A DNA stretch of 64,000 nucleotides, from the NCBI GenBank assembly GCA_025462865.1, contig JAOAPI010000084.1, forward strand, positions 54,039-118,038. The letters run 5' to 3'. Positions 37,217 through 48,000 of the stretch are shown piece by piece. Positions within the stretch are counted from its first letter, which is position 1; every line of letters begins with the position of its first letter. This DNA comes from Candidatus Sulfotelmatobacter sp. GTDB lineage: Bacteria; Acidobacteriota; Terriglobia; Terriglobales; Acidobacteriaceae. The position numbers and the translations under genes were made by a program. Below the pieces are notes generated by a model. It searched no databases. It worked only from the letters and a program-made list of their open reading frames with translations, and had not been told where the DNA came from.

Positions 37217-38471
37217 TCAGTTTGCCGTTGTCATCGCACGTGCCCATTCCATAGCTTTCCAATGGCACTCGGTCGCGATGCTTTCGGGAAGCTTCAGTTG
37301 AGCGCACAGTTCCGAGAGCTTGGGCCAATCCGCGATTTCCTGGGAAAGCATTAAGCGGTAGAGGGGATCCAGTTGACTTTTTTGGCCCAGGAGCACAGCT
37401 CTGGTTTCGCGGTCCAGGCTAATACCTTCCAGCACCAGACCCATTGGCATTTCCAGAATCGCGTCCATTAGAGAAAGAAGGCCGACGAGAAAAAGATCGG
37501 ATTCGCCGTGCGGAATCTTGGCGCCAAGCAACTCGCAATACCGAGCTCGTACCATGGCCGAGAGCACCAGATCGGACGGTTTGTCCTGTCCAGCGCCCAA
37601 GGTTGCGACCATCCGCACCCAGCGTCGCACTTCGCGTTCCCCCAGGATGGAAAGGCCGTGCTTAACAGAATGGATCTCCGAGGAAAAACCGAATGAGGCC
37701 GAGTTTAAATATCGCAGCAGCCGGTAACAGAGCGAGGCTTCGCCTTTGATGATACCGTCGATCACTTCCAGTTCAAGCTCGTCATGGGAGATCGCCTGTA
37801 AAAGCCGCAAATAGTTCACCCGGTTCTTGGGAATCTCCCGGACGTGCAACTGCTCAGGCTTGCGAAAGAAATAGCCTTGAAAATACGAGAAGCCCGCCTT
37901 CTGGCATGCGGTGAATTCCTCGCGAGTTTCGACTGTTTTAGCCAGCATGCGGCAAGTAGGTGTGCCATAGCGTTTCAGCAAGGCAGCCCGTTGTTCGGCC
38001 GATGTGGTTCTCATGTCAATCTTGATGACGTCGGCAAACTCGGTAAGTTCGGAACGGGGATCATCCACGACGAAGTCATCCAGGGCAATCGAGTACCCGC
38101 CTTTCTTCAGGCGAACGCAGGCAGCTCTTACGAGATCGTCAACCGGAACAGCAGGCACGATTTCCGCGACGGTATGACTTGGAGGCAGCAGCGTCACGTA
38201 GTCCTTGAGCAGCGTGTCCCTGGTGCAGTTGATGAATCCGCGATGCCCATCGCACAGGATCCAATCCCATCAGCATCGACGTATCGACGGTGCTTCGCGA
38301 GGCGGAGTCGGGATCGGTGTTCTGAAAATAGTCCTCGACTCCGTTACGAAACAGCAGTTCGTACCCGAATACCTCTTCCTTGCTTGTCAGAATCGGCTGC
38401 CGGGCCACGTAGCGACGACCTAGATTCGTGGCGCGAGCCGTGGCGCTGGTGGGAGAAGTAGTAGGTTCCAC
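37217..38471 (-). pseudogene. EAL/HDOD (YuxH-like) signalling protein split by a frameshift near 38250-38262
   Basis: N-terminal part in one frame (YVARQPILTSKEEVFGYELLFRNG...TSMLMGLDP) continues in another (CDGHRGFINCTRDTLLKDYVTLLPPSHTVAEIVPAVPVDDL...); HDOD in the C-terminal half. Could be sequencing error rather than true pseudogene. Confidence 0.75.
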
Positions 38472-38543
38472 AGATATCTGATCGGCAGCCGGGGAAAGAA
38501 GCTTTAGCTAGGAAAAATGCCGCTGGCTGGGATTTTGAGACTT

Positions 38544-39245
38544 CTAGTGAACCGCCCATTGCGGGTCTTCTTCGGGCTTGACCACCTGGCCGTCGCGCAT
38601 ATGGATAATGCGGTCGCCATACTTGGCGGCCTCTGGATTATGCGTGATCATCAGTACCGTCTGTCCCAACTCCTGGTTCGACTGCCGCAGCATCTTCAAG
38701 ACGATGTTCGAATTCTCGGTGTCAAGATTTCCCGTGGGTTCGTCCGCCAAAACTACAGCCGGCTTGTTAATCAGCGCGCGAGCCAGCGCCACGCGCTGCT
38801 GTTCGCCGCCAGAAAGTTCCGAAGGGCGGTGGTTCAATCGCTTGGTCAGCCCCAGTAATTCGCAAATGCGTAGAAAGAACTCGGGATCGCGGCCTCCATT
38901 GCCGGAAATTTCCTGCGCAATAGTGATGTTAGAACGAGCGTCGAGGGTAGGCAGCAGATTAAATTTCTGAAACACGAAGCCGATTTTTCGCTTACGCATT
39001 TTCGTGCGCTCAGCATCGGAAAGAGTGGCGAAATCGTCTCCGTCCATGACTACCTTGCCGGAGTCGGCACGGGTCAGTCCCCCCAGCAGATAGAAAAGCG
39101 TGGATTTTCCGCTGCCCGAAGGGCCGACTACGGTGACAAATTCTCCCTTTTCCACACTGAAGGAGACACCACGGAGGGCAGCCACGTCGATCTTTCCCAC
39201 GCGATATGTCTTACGTAAATCAATGGCTTCGATGAATGCGCCCAT
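38544..39245 (-). CDS. LolD/MacB-type ABC transporter ATP-binding protein
   Basis: VGPSGSGKSTLFYLLGG, ELSGGEQQRVALARALINKPAVVLADEPTGNLD; start set at MGAFIEAIDLRKTY (ORF track 39284). Confidence 0.9.
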   Translation of the reverse strand: MGAFIEAIDLRKTYRVGKIDVAALRGVSFSVEKGEFVTVVGPSGSGKSTLFYLLGGLTRADSGKVVMDGDDFATLSDAERTKMRKRKIGFVFQKFNLLPTLDARSNITIAQEISGNGGRDPEFFLRICELLGLTKRLNHRPSELSGGEQQRVALARALINKPAVVLADEPTGNLDTENSNIVLKMLRQSNQELGQTVLMITHNPEAAKYGDRIIHMRDGQVVKPEEDPQWAVH

Positions 39246-39397
39246 GCCACACGATCTTACACGATGGCCCGCACGGGCAATCAACCGCCCCGGACGCAGA
39301 AGCCGGACGAGAACTATGCACAGGGAAACCCCAAAAGTATCTCAGGTTTCTCCTGCGATTTCAGCGATGAAGGGTTTCTTGACGCGACTCGGGCGAG

Positions 39398-39820
39398 TTA
39401 AGCAACTCCCTGTCGCTGCGGGAATTGCACGGCCCGTTCGTGCATTCGCTTGGGTCCGCGCTTGCGCACCAGAAGCAGACGAATTCGTTCCAGCAGATCC
39501 GCGGGCGCATACATTCCTCTGGCGAGGAACACGTCAGCTTGCGATTCATGATCGTAAATGCGCACCTTGCTCGAAATGAGGATAGCCGGGGTAAGGGGCG
39601 ACAGGCTTTTGATGGCGGCGATCAATTGCGGACCGTCCAGCCCTGGCATAGCCATATCCGTCACCACCAGATCGATGCCCCCCAGCCTGAAGCGCTCTAG
39701 CGCCTCCTCGCCACGGGTGTAACTTGCCACCCGGTAGCCGCGAGTCTCCAACATTATTTTGCGATAGGAAAGCGATTGCTCGTTATCGTCAACACAAAGG
39801 ATCGTGCGCTTAGGTTTCAT
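39398..39820 (-). CDS. Single-domain response regulator (receiver)
   Basis: TILCVDDNEQSLSYRKIML, LVVTDMAMPGLDG. Confidence 0.85.
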   Translation of the reverse strand: MKPKRTILCVDDNEQSLSYRKIMLETRGYRVASYTRGEEALERFRLGGIDLVVTDMAMPGLDGPQLIAAIKSLSPLTPAILISSKVRIYDHESQADVFLARGMYAPADLLERIRLLLVRKRGPKRMHERAVQFPQRQGVA

Positions 39821-40020
39821 TCACCGTCCATCTCCGCAAGTGGCCGACTGAACGCCGTACTAACGGAAATTCTCTGTTCGTGAAGATTTTGAGGAGCGAA
39901 GTGATGCTAACGGTACGGGACGCGCACTGTAAAGTACCGTTGAAGCAAATGGCAGGAATTGGCCATTGACATTGCGCGATTTCTCGGAAGAAGCGATTCT
40001 GCAATGCTTGCAGGCAGCGA

Positions 40021-40914
40021 TTAAAGAAAAACTTCTCCGCGCATAATTTCAACCGAGTTGCCGCCAACCCGTACGTTAACTACACGGTTACCGCTGCGTG
40101 AGGCGCGTACAAAAATCCGGCTCGGCCGCTTCATCTCGACTCCCTGCTCAATCAGGACTCGTTCATCGGGCTTTGCCACGTCACGGGCTACCATCCATGC
40201 CGCGGTGCACCCAGCAGCCGAACCGGTTGCCGGGTCCTCACCGTTGTAAAACAGCATGCGGGCGCGCAGCCGGGCCTCGCGATCTTTAGTGTCCCGGGTA
40301 ACGAAATAAAAAAACTTGCCCTCTGTCTTGCCCAGATATTCGGCAGCGCGAGTCAGGTCCACGTGCAAAGTTTTCATTACAGCCAGCGATTTCAATGGCG
40401 TCACAGTGAACGCGACTCCAGTCGAAACTGTTTCAATGGGCAGGGAATCATCGAAATCTTGCAGCTTGAGTCCGGTCGCACGCGCAACTGCCTCTCTCTC
40501 GTGCTGCATTCCAAAGTCCGGATCGAGCTGGGTCATTTCGCCGAACGCATGTGCGCCTGCACCGTCTTCAAAATGCACCGGCACTTTGCCCACGTTCAAT
40601 TCGAGCATGACTCTTTTCTCTCCGGTTTTGCCGCGCAACGCGAAAGCTGTTCCCAGCGTGGGGTGGCCCGCAAAAGGCAATTCCTCCTGAACGGTAAAGA
40701 TACGCACGCGTACTCCGCGCTCGCGTTCGGTGGCGGCATCGCGTGGCAGAATGAATGTGGTCTCAGAGAGATTCATTTCTTTGGCGAGTGACTGCATCTC
40801 AGTGTCGGTCAATCCACGGCCGTCAAGGAATACAGCCAGCGAATTGCCCTCAAGCGGTCGCGCGGAAAAAACATCCCATTGCTGCATTGCCAGCCGACGC
40901 ACAGGTTCCCCCAT
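40021..40914 (-). CDS. PhzF-family isomerase-like protein
   Basis: QWDVFSARPLEGNSLAVFLDG, PFAGHPTLGTAFAL, EDPATGSAAGCTAAWM. Confidence 0.92.
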   Translation of the reverse strand: MGEPVRRLAMQQWDVFSARPLEGNSLAVFLDGRGLTDTEMQSLAKEMNLSETTFILPRDAATERERGVRVRIFTVQEELPFAGHPTLGTAFALRGKTGEKRVMLELNVGKVPVHFEDGAGAHAFGEMTQLDPDFGMQHEREAVARATGLKLQDFDDSLPIETVSTGVAFTVTPLKSLAVMKTLHVDLTRAAEYLGKTEGKFFYFVTRDTKDREARLRARMLFYNGEDPATGSAAGCTAAWMVARDVAKPDERVLIEQGVEMKRPSRIFVRASRSGNRVVNVRVGGNSVEIMRGEVFL

Positions 40915-41176
40915 GAACGATCCTCCAGATGAAGATTCGAAAACAGCGGCGCACGCCTACTTGCGCGAGATACAAGAATTAAGATCACTGATGCGAGCAG
41001 GTAGGCAAGCGATGCAGGAAATGTCCTTACAGAAAACATTCCTCACCGTCTTGACGGTTGACACCACTATTGCAGACTTCTATTCTTAATGTGTGTTTTG
41101 CCCGACCCACCCCGGCGCCGCATGTTGTTGCATGTGTCTGCCGTCTCGCGGGTAGGGAGCAACCCAGATTTTTGCC

Positions 41177-41212
41177 AACCCACCCGGCGCGAAACGGGTG
41201 GGTTTCGTTTTC
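41177..41212 (+). terminator. Strong hairpin followed by T-rich tract
   Basis: AACCCACCCG-GCGCGAAA-CGGGTGGGTT then TCGTTTTCG; could be terminator or 5' leader structure. Confidence 0.6.
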
Positions 41213-41286
41213 GTCCGAACTCGCCCGATGATTACCGTGGTGGCGACCACCTTCAGAACATCGAGAGACACATTAGGAGGAGCAAC

Positions 41287-41979
41287 ATGAGTACTGCGAT
41301 TGCCAGCGAAACTGCCACACGAATCCCGCGGATCAACGATATCGCCCCTGATTTCACCGCCGAGACCACACAGGGCACGATTCGCTTTCATGAATGGATC
41401 GGCGACGGTTGGGCGATTCTATTCTCCCATCCCAAGGACTTCACTCCGGTGTGCACCACCGAACTTGGCTACATGGCACGCCTGCAGCCTGAATTCGCCA
41501 AGCGCAACACAAAAATCATCGGCCTAAGCGTTGACCCGGTTAGCAGTCACGGAAAATGGGCCGCGGATATTGAGGAGACTCAAGGCGCCAAGGTGAACTA
41601 CCCGATGATCGGCGATCCTCAGCTCGAAATCGCCAAGCTTTACGGCATGTTGCCCGCCGAGACTGGCAACACTTCCGAGGGACGCACGGCAGCTGACAAT
41701 GCCACCGTCCGCACTGTGTTCGTAGTCGGGCCGGACAAAAAGATTAAGCTTCAGCTCAGCTATCCCATGAGCACCGGCCGCAACTTCGACGAAATACTGC
41801 GTGTCCTCGATTCCATGCAACTCACGGCCAAATACAAAGTCGCGACGCCGGTGAACTGGAAAAGCGGAGAGGACGTCATCATCCTGCCCTCAGTCTCGAA
41901 CGAGGAAGCGCAGCAGAAATATCCCGGTGGCTGGAAGACGCCGAAGCCATATCTGAGGATCGTGCCCCAGCCGAAATAG
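41287..41979 (+). CDS. Prx6-type 1-Cys peroxiredoxin
   Basis: AGGAGG upstream of ATG; LFSHPKDFTPVCTTELGYMARLQPEF. Confidence 0.93.
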   Translation: MSTAIASETATRIPRINDIAPDFTAETTQGTIRFHEWIGDGWAILFSHPKDFTPVCTTELGYMARLQPEFAKRNTKIIGLSVDPVSSHGKWAADIEETQGAKVNYPMIGDPQLEIAKLYGMLPAETGNTSEGRTAADNATVRTVFVVGPDKKIKLQLSYPMSTGRNFDEILRVLDSMQLTAKYKVATPVNWKSGEDVIILPSVSNEEAQQKYPGGWKTPKPYLRIVPQPK

Positions 41980-41994
41980 CTGAGAGTTTGTTGC

Positions 41995-42091
41995 GGAAGC
42001 GCATGCGGTCCGGTGATCGTCCCGGTCTTCAAAACCGGCGGGCGGCAGGTTTCCTGTCACCGGTGGGTTCGACCCCCACTCGCTTCCGCCA
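41995..42091 (+). tRNA. selC: tRNA-Sec (anticodon TCA)
   Basis: GGAAGCGCATGCGGTCCGGTGATCGTCCCGGTCTTCAAAACCGGCGGGCGGCAGGTTTCCTGTCACCGGTGGGTTCGACCCCCACTCGCTTCCGCCA; loop CTTCAAA, 6-bp D stem GCGGTC/GATCGT, long variable arm, encoded GCCA. Confidence 0.94.
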
Positions 42092-42162
42092 TTTGTTTTT
42101 AATTATTAGGCGAGTCCGCCCGAGAGTGAGATGCCAAAATCATTTTTGGCGGACACGCCTGT

Positions 42163-43887
42163 TCAGGACTTACGGTACTCTGCTTCGCCTTCCCTTAACG
42201 TCACGTAGCGGTTGATCGGTAGGTTTGTGAACCGCTGGGTAACCCCGCTGGGTTGTGGCCATTTCACTTCAAGCCAGTCAACTTTGTTCGACTGCCCCAG
42301 CCCCAGCACCATCCGCGGATCGTGCGACGACAAATAGCTTCCACCGCCCACCTTCATGCGGCTCCGCTTCAAGTCGCCGGCTTGATAGGTGACGCGCGCA
42401 CCAATCGCATCAATGTTTGCTTTCTTCCCAATCAGCTTCAGGCCCAGCCAATGATTCTGGCTTCCTACATTATTCCGCAACAGCACTGGCGCTTCGTTGT
42501 TATTGGAAATCAGGACATCGACCGCACCATCGTTGTCGAAATCTCCAATCGCCAAGCCACGCGCAGACATTGGCCGCGTGAAAACCGGGCCGCTTTCCTG
42601 GCTCACATTCTTCAAGCCGCCGCCTGCATTGTGAAACAGCAACAGCGGTTCGCGGTACTTCACGTTGTCGTAGATCTTTTCAATCAGATCGTCGGGATGC
42701 CCGTTCGCGATGATCAAATCCAGATTGCCATCATTGTCATAATCAAAAAACTTAAGTCCCCAGCCGCTCATCAGCTTGGTGGCATTTGCAATTCCGGTAG
42801 CGGCGGCGACGTCGTCGAAAGTTTCGTCGTGCCGATTTTGATAGAAGCCGTAAAATTCATGGTTCAGATTGGTCACGAACAAATCGGCCCAGCCATCCTC
42901 ATTGATATCGGCGGAGTCGACTCCCATTCCCGACCTGGCTTTCCCGCCTTCTCCAAAGGAAACACCCGCTGTAAATCCAATTTCTTCCAAGCGTTTGCCC
43001 GCTCGATTCATGAATAGAAAATTGGCCACGGTATCGTTGGCCACAAACAGATCCATCCACCCGTCATTATTAATATCGGTGGCTACAACACCCCATGATT
43101 TTCCGGGATTGTCGCTGATTCCCATCTTCTGACTGACGTCGGTAAAAGTACCGTCCCCGTTGTTATGAAACAGCCAGCTGGGCATTGGCGAATACACACG
43201 AGGATAGCAATATTCGTTCATACCCTTAAGCGCGGGAATATTCGGCGCAGTGCAAGCGTGATGTTTTGTCTTATCGAAGTCTACGAATCGTCCCACAAAT
43301 AAATCGAGCCGCCCGTCATTGTCGTAGTCGAACCAAACGGCGCTCGATGCCCATCCCGGAGCCGCGACTCCTGCCTGCTCGGTTACATCGGTAAAAGTGC
43401 CATCGCCGTTATTTCGGTAAAGAAGGCTGCGCCCGTATTGCGTGACGTACATGTCGGGAAACCCATCCGCATTGTAATCACCGACAGCGACTCCCATTCC
43501 ATAGCCACGACCCGCCACGCCGGCTTTCGCCGTCACATCGGAAAAAGTTCCGTCGCGGTTGTTGCGGTAAAGCGCATTCCGCAGCGGCTCAGCAGGAGTA
43601 AAGAAGTCACACCTCCCGCTGTTGACCAAGTAAATATCCATCCAGCCGTCATTGTCGTAATCCAGAAATGCACAGCCAGCTCCGGTCGATTCGGGCAAAT
43701 ACTTTTCATGCGACAACCCGGCGGTATGCGTCCAGATGATGCCGCTGGCTGGGGCGGCAATTTCGGAAAAAGGAAAGGGCGGGGAATTAGCGGCCGAACT
43801 GAAGCGTGAAGCTGCGGGAAGTATTAACGTTGCTGCCAGGGATCCAAGGAACTCTCGCCTTCCGACAGCGCCGGATCGCCACGACAT
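42163..43887 (-). CDS. CRTAC1-like FG-GAP/VCBS repeat protein with ASPIC/UnbV domain
   Basis: DYDNDGWMDIYLVNSG, LYRNNGDGTFTDVTEQAGV repeats; C-term VDWLEVKWPQPSGVTQRFTNLPINRYVTLREG; N-term Tat-like RREFLG. Confidence 0.9.
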   Translation of the reverse strand: MSWRSGAVGRREFLGSLAATLILPAASRFSSAANSPPFPFSEIAAPASGIIWTHTAGLSHEKYLPESTGAGCAFLDYDNDGWMDIYLVNSGRCDFFTPAEPLRNALYRNNRDGTFSDVTAKAGVAGRGYGMGVAVGDYNADGFPDMYVTQYGRSLLYRNNGDGTFTDVTEQAGVAAPGWASSAVWFDYDNDGRLDLFVGRFVDFDKTKHHACTAPNIPALKGMNEYCYPRVYSPMPSWLFHNNGDGTFTDVSQKMGISDNPGKSWGVVATDINNDGWMDLFVANDTVANFLFMNRAGKRLEEIGFTAGVSFGEGGKARSGMGVDSADINEDGWADLFVTNLNHEFYGFYQNRHDETFDDVAAATGIANATKLMSGWGLKFFDYDNDGNLDLIIANGHPDDLIEKIYDNVKYREPLLLFHNAGGGLKNVSQESGPVFTRPMSARGLAIGDFDNDGAVDVLISNNNEAPVLLRNNVGSQNHWLGLKLIGKKANIDAIGARVTYQAGDLKRSRMKVGGGSYLSSHDPRMVLGLGQSNKVDWLEVKWPQPSGVTQRFTNLPINRYVTLREGEAEYRKS

Positions 43888-43890
43888 TGC

Positions 43891-44940
43891 TTATTTTTGC
43901 TCCGGAGTCTGTGAGGCTGGAGGCTGCTGCTTCTCCTGTGCGATGGCCGCTTTGCGCTTCACGGCTTCCAGAGCCTCTGCGGTTTGCCGTTGCAATGCCG
44001 CTTCCCGGTTTGCATCATCGCGGCGTCCCGCGCCGGCATACGCGAGAGCCAGTTGATAGTGCCCCGTAGGACTGTCCGGAGCCAGCTTCTCGTAGCTCTC
44101 CAACGCCGGAATCGCCTCGGAAAACCGTTTCGCAGAGTTCAACGATGTTCCGAGCCCCAGGTAGGCTTCGGAAAAGCTCGTATCCAATTTCGTGGCACGC
44201 GAAAAATGTCGGATCGCCGTCGAAGAATCATTCGCGTCGGCTGCCAGTTGTCCCAGAACATATTCGGCAGCTGGATTTCTTGGGTCGATTTCAAGTTCCT
44301 CTTCAAAGTTCTTTCGGGCCTGTTCTACCTCGGTTGAGGATGGCTGCGGTTTCGACAGCAGGGCACGCCCCAGGCGCGCATGAATTCCCGGCAACATGGG
44401 ATTGATTTCAAGGATTTTTCGGTACTCGACCGCCGCTTCATCCCATCGACTTTGCACTTCCAAAGCCTCAGCGTTCAGTTGGTGCACTTGAAAAGAAAAG
44501 GGCGCCTCGTGCGCCAGATCCTGGGAAGAACGCATCGACAGATCGGAATAAGCATGACTTGCGGCATAGAGCACTTCCGGATCGTGGGGAAAGTCGCGGC
44601 TCAGCATTGTAAGAAAATCCAGGGAATCGTAGGGACTGGCATGCGTCATGGCGCAGTGCACTCCGTCGAGCCCGATGCGTTTCTTTAGGTCACGATTGGC
44701 GGTCTGACGGATCGATTTACGCAGCAACGGCAGCGCCTCCAGGCAGTGGCCGCTTTCCGCCAGATGAGTGGCTCGCTCCGCCTCCGCGACTCCACTTGAG
44801 GATGCAGCCTTTCCTGAAGTCTGCGCCACGCCAGCCGCGCTGATCGCTATCAGTAATAAAGCAAGCAGGGAAGGGCGGAGGGGCTGCGCAGAAATCCGGA
44901 AATCCAAATGCATCCGCCGATTATATGCCGAAATCATCAT
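43891..44940 (-). CDS. Secreted TPR protein
   Basis: Multiple TPR units, directly upstream of the CRTAC1 gene. Confidence 0.85.
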   Translation of the reverse strand: MMISAYNRRMHLDFRISAQPLRPSLLALLLIAISAAGVAQTSGKAASSSGVAEAERATHLAESGHCLEALPLLRKSIRQTANRDLKKRIGLDGVHCAMTHASPYDSLDFLTMLSRDFPHDPEVLYAASHAYSDLSMRSSQDLAHEAPFSFQVHQLNAEALEVQSRWDEAAVEYRKILEINPMLPGIHARLGRALLSKPQPSSTEVEQARKNFEEELEIDPRNPAAEYVLGQLAADANDSSTAIRHFSRATKLDTSFSEAYLGLGTSLNSAKRFSEAIPALESYEKLAPDSPTGHYQLALAYAGAGRRDDANREAALQRQTAEALEAVKRKAAIAQEKQQPPASQTPEQK

Positions 44941-44974
44941 GCGCTAAATGTGGCCCGCGTAAACGCGTACCCAA

Positions 44975-45005
44975 GAAAAAACGGCAGGCGCACGGAGCGC
45001 CTGCC
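44975..45005 (-). terminator. Rho-independent terminator downstream of the TonB-dependent receptor
   Basis: Perfect stem GGCAGGCGC-TCCGT-GCGCCTGCC followed on the minus strand by GTTTTTTC. Confidence 0.85.
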
Positions 45006-45026
45006 TTGAATTGCGCGATCTGGTAA

Positions 45027-48000
45027 CTAGAAGTAGAACTTCAGAGCAAACTGCAACTCCCTCGCTCCTTGTGACCCGGTGATGCGGCCAAATATAGGAC
45101 TGGCGGGATCGAAAGACCCGTTCGCGGGACCACCCGTGAATGTCCAGACCGGATGGTTAAGTGCATTCAGCGCCTCCCATCGGAATTCCAGCCGCGTCTT
45201 TTCGGTGACCAGGAAGTTCTTGTGTAAGCTCAGATCAAGGTTGGCGTATGCCGGGCCTCGAACGTTGCCTACGCTGCAGGTTCCGAACGTATTCGGAGCC
45301 GCCGGACTTACGTTCGAAGGGTCAATCCACTGAACAAAGGCTGGGGCTCCCGGAGTTGCATTCGCCACTACTTTCTGATTTAAGACCTTAGGTCGACCGT
45401 TGCAGTCCGGCAGATTTGCCAGGGTATAAGGTCCAATGCCGTTAGTGTTGTCTGAGTTTCCGCCGACGCCCCAGCCTCCAAAGTTATTCAGCGTCAGAGC
45501 GTTTCCGCTGTGCAGGGTGACAATCCCGCCAATCTCCCAGTTTCCGAGGACGGCATTCAGAGCGGGATTCATGTCATGGCCAAACTGCTTGCCGTGGCCC
45601 AGAGGCAGTTGGTAAGTGACGTAACTGGTCAGAATGTGGGTCTGATCGTAGTAGCACGGCCCCCAATTCAATCGTGAGTTGTAAATGTTCTCCCAGCCGG
45701 GTTGCCCGCCCGAACTGGTCGCGTTGATGCTTCCCCAACCCGTTCCGAAGTATCCCGGCGAGTTGCTCATGCACTTGGACCAGGTGTATGCAATCTGGCC
45801 CTCCAGGCCGTTACTCATTCGCTTTTGCAGAACAGCCTGAAGCGCGTTGTATTTCTGATCGGAATTCGACATGTTGGCGCCAGCCAGAGTTTCGTGACCA
45901 AAACAAGCTGGGTTGCCGGCTGTTCCGCAATTCGGAGCATTGAATTGAGGGTTATCTGCAAGATAGAGGGAGCCAGCTGTTCCTCCGCCCAGGAACGGTC
46001 CGGGAACCCGGCTGGTGATAAGTTCTCCAGCTCCTGCAACCTTCCCTTGCGCGTTTAGCGGGATGGATTGCGCAACATCCTCAAAGTTCAGCAAATGCGA
46101 CCCCCGCTGGCCTACATACCCAAGCTGGAAGGTCAGCGAGTTGCTCAGTTGCTGCTGGAATGTAAGGTTCCATTGGTCGACCATGGCTGGCTTAAAGTTC
46201 TGATCAAAGATCCGGAGCCGGACTCCGCCTTCATAGCAAGCCTGATTGATGCCGCCCGGGCACTGTGTACTGGTCGCCGCTCCGAAACCGTTCGAAAGAG
46301 TTCCAATTCCGCCCGCAGCCTGTTGCTGGAGAATACCGAACGGCAGGTTTAGTGTGAGTTCTTCGTTGCTGCCGCCCCCTTCCATAAATTCCGAGATCCC
46401 AAAGCCCGCACGAATCACGGTTTTGCCGCCCAGAGCCGCGGGCGACCAGGCAAAGCCTACTCGCGGCAGCCAATCGCCAATACCCAGGTAATTGTTGTAA
46501 AGGGCTCGATTGCCGAATTTGGCAGTCCCGTCAACACCGTTCGGAGTGTAAATCGTCCCTGTAAATAGTCCGAAGTTCACCGATCTGTTATTTACTTCGT
46601 AGAGCGGAGTGTGATCCTCGAATCGCATACCGAGATTGACGGTCAGAGTATTGGTTACGCGCCAGTCATCCTGCGCGTAAACACCGAAGACATTTCCACG
46701 GAGTTTCGCGGGATTGCTGACAACGCCGCCCGTATCTCTGAGTGATTGCGTTCCGCCCACCACGTTGCCAAGCCAGAAGTCAGCCAGGCTGGAGCCACTC
46801 GCGGAGCCCATTGTCAGGAACCCGAGCGCGCCATTGTTCCCCTGGTAAATGTAATCCTGCCGTTCCCTGATGTACTGGAATCCGGTTTTAATCTGGTGAC
46901 GGCCGTGGGTGAAAATCAAGTTGTCTTCAAACTGGGCCTGCGTAGTGTGAAACACCTGAATCAGGTTTTGGAGACCGAGGGCGGCCGACCCTCCGTTGTT
47001 GCCCGTAATATTTAGCTGAACCAGCCCGGGCCCCTGCAGATTTCCGCCGTTTATCCCGAGCTGTTGGCTGATGTTTCCCAGCGATGAAGTGGGCGTGGCA
47101 CGGGAATCGAATCGGACTGCGTTGAAGCCGAAACGAGCTTCATTCAACACATTCGCCGTGAGCGTGTGCGTCCAACTAACGACTGCGTTCCGGACGGGCT
47201 CGTCGCTCCCCTCTGTTGCGCCGGAATTACAGAAAACACAGCCTGTAAATGTAGGCTGCGTTAGATCCATTTGGGACCACCGTCCGAAGATGTGGTCCTT
47301 CCGCGAGATGTTGTAGTCGATCTTCAGATCGCCTTGATTGTTGTTCAGATTGCTTCCGCTGTTGTAAAAAAAGTTGTTTGCGGCAAGGGTGTTGACTGAT
47401 GGCAACGGATAGTACTTGGTCATGCCGAATATGGCCGATGCCACCGGATCGATCGTGAGGCCGGCAGCAGCCAGATTGTTGTTAGCAACCGCTGTCGGTT
47501 GCGAACCGCCCGCGGGAATTTCTGCCGGGTTCAAGTAATACAGATTGTTTGTCCCGCCCGAATTTGGAATGACAAGCTGATTTCCCACGACGGGAGCTGT
47601 ATTTTTGGGGTTTCCACTCGAATCCAGGTCCAGTGCGTTTGGCCCCAGAGCAGCGTCACCGCAGATACCCGCCCCGCTAAAACCGCTCTGGCAAAGCTGG
47701 GCGAAATCTCCGGCGCGAGCCTGCGCGGTAAGAAGTTGGGCGCCAGTCTGCCCGCCAGTGATCTGACGCTGGGCCTGAAAATCTGCAAAAAAGAACAGCT
47801 TGTCCTTTATGATCGGTCCGCCGAAGGTGCCACCGAACTGGTTGTATCGTAGCTCGGGCTTATTTTGAACTCCCTGAGAGTTAAATCCGAGAATACCGTT
47901 GTCTACGCCCCGGGTCCATCCCGCAGAGGCCTTGTTGGCATCCAGTGCGTCGTTGCGGAAAAATTCGAAGACGTTCCCGTGAAAATTGTTCGTCCCCGAC

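Noticed and set aside
40913-41089. 58-aa plus-strand ORF (MNDPPDEDSKTAAHAYLREIQELRSLM...) overlapping the PhzF start codon
   Set aside because: Start overlaps the divergent gene's ATG, no clear RBS, no recognised domain; insufficient support.
42253-43017. 254-aa plus-strand ORF
   Set aside because: Antisense to the second CRTAC1 gene; same repeat-driven artefact.
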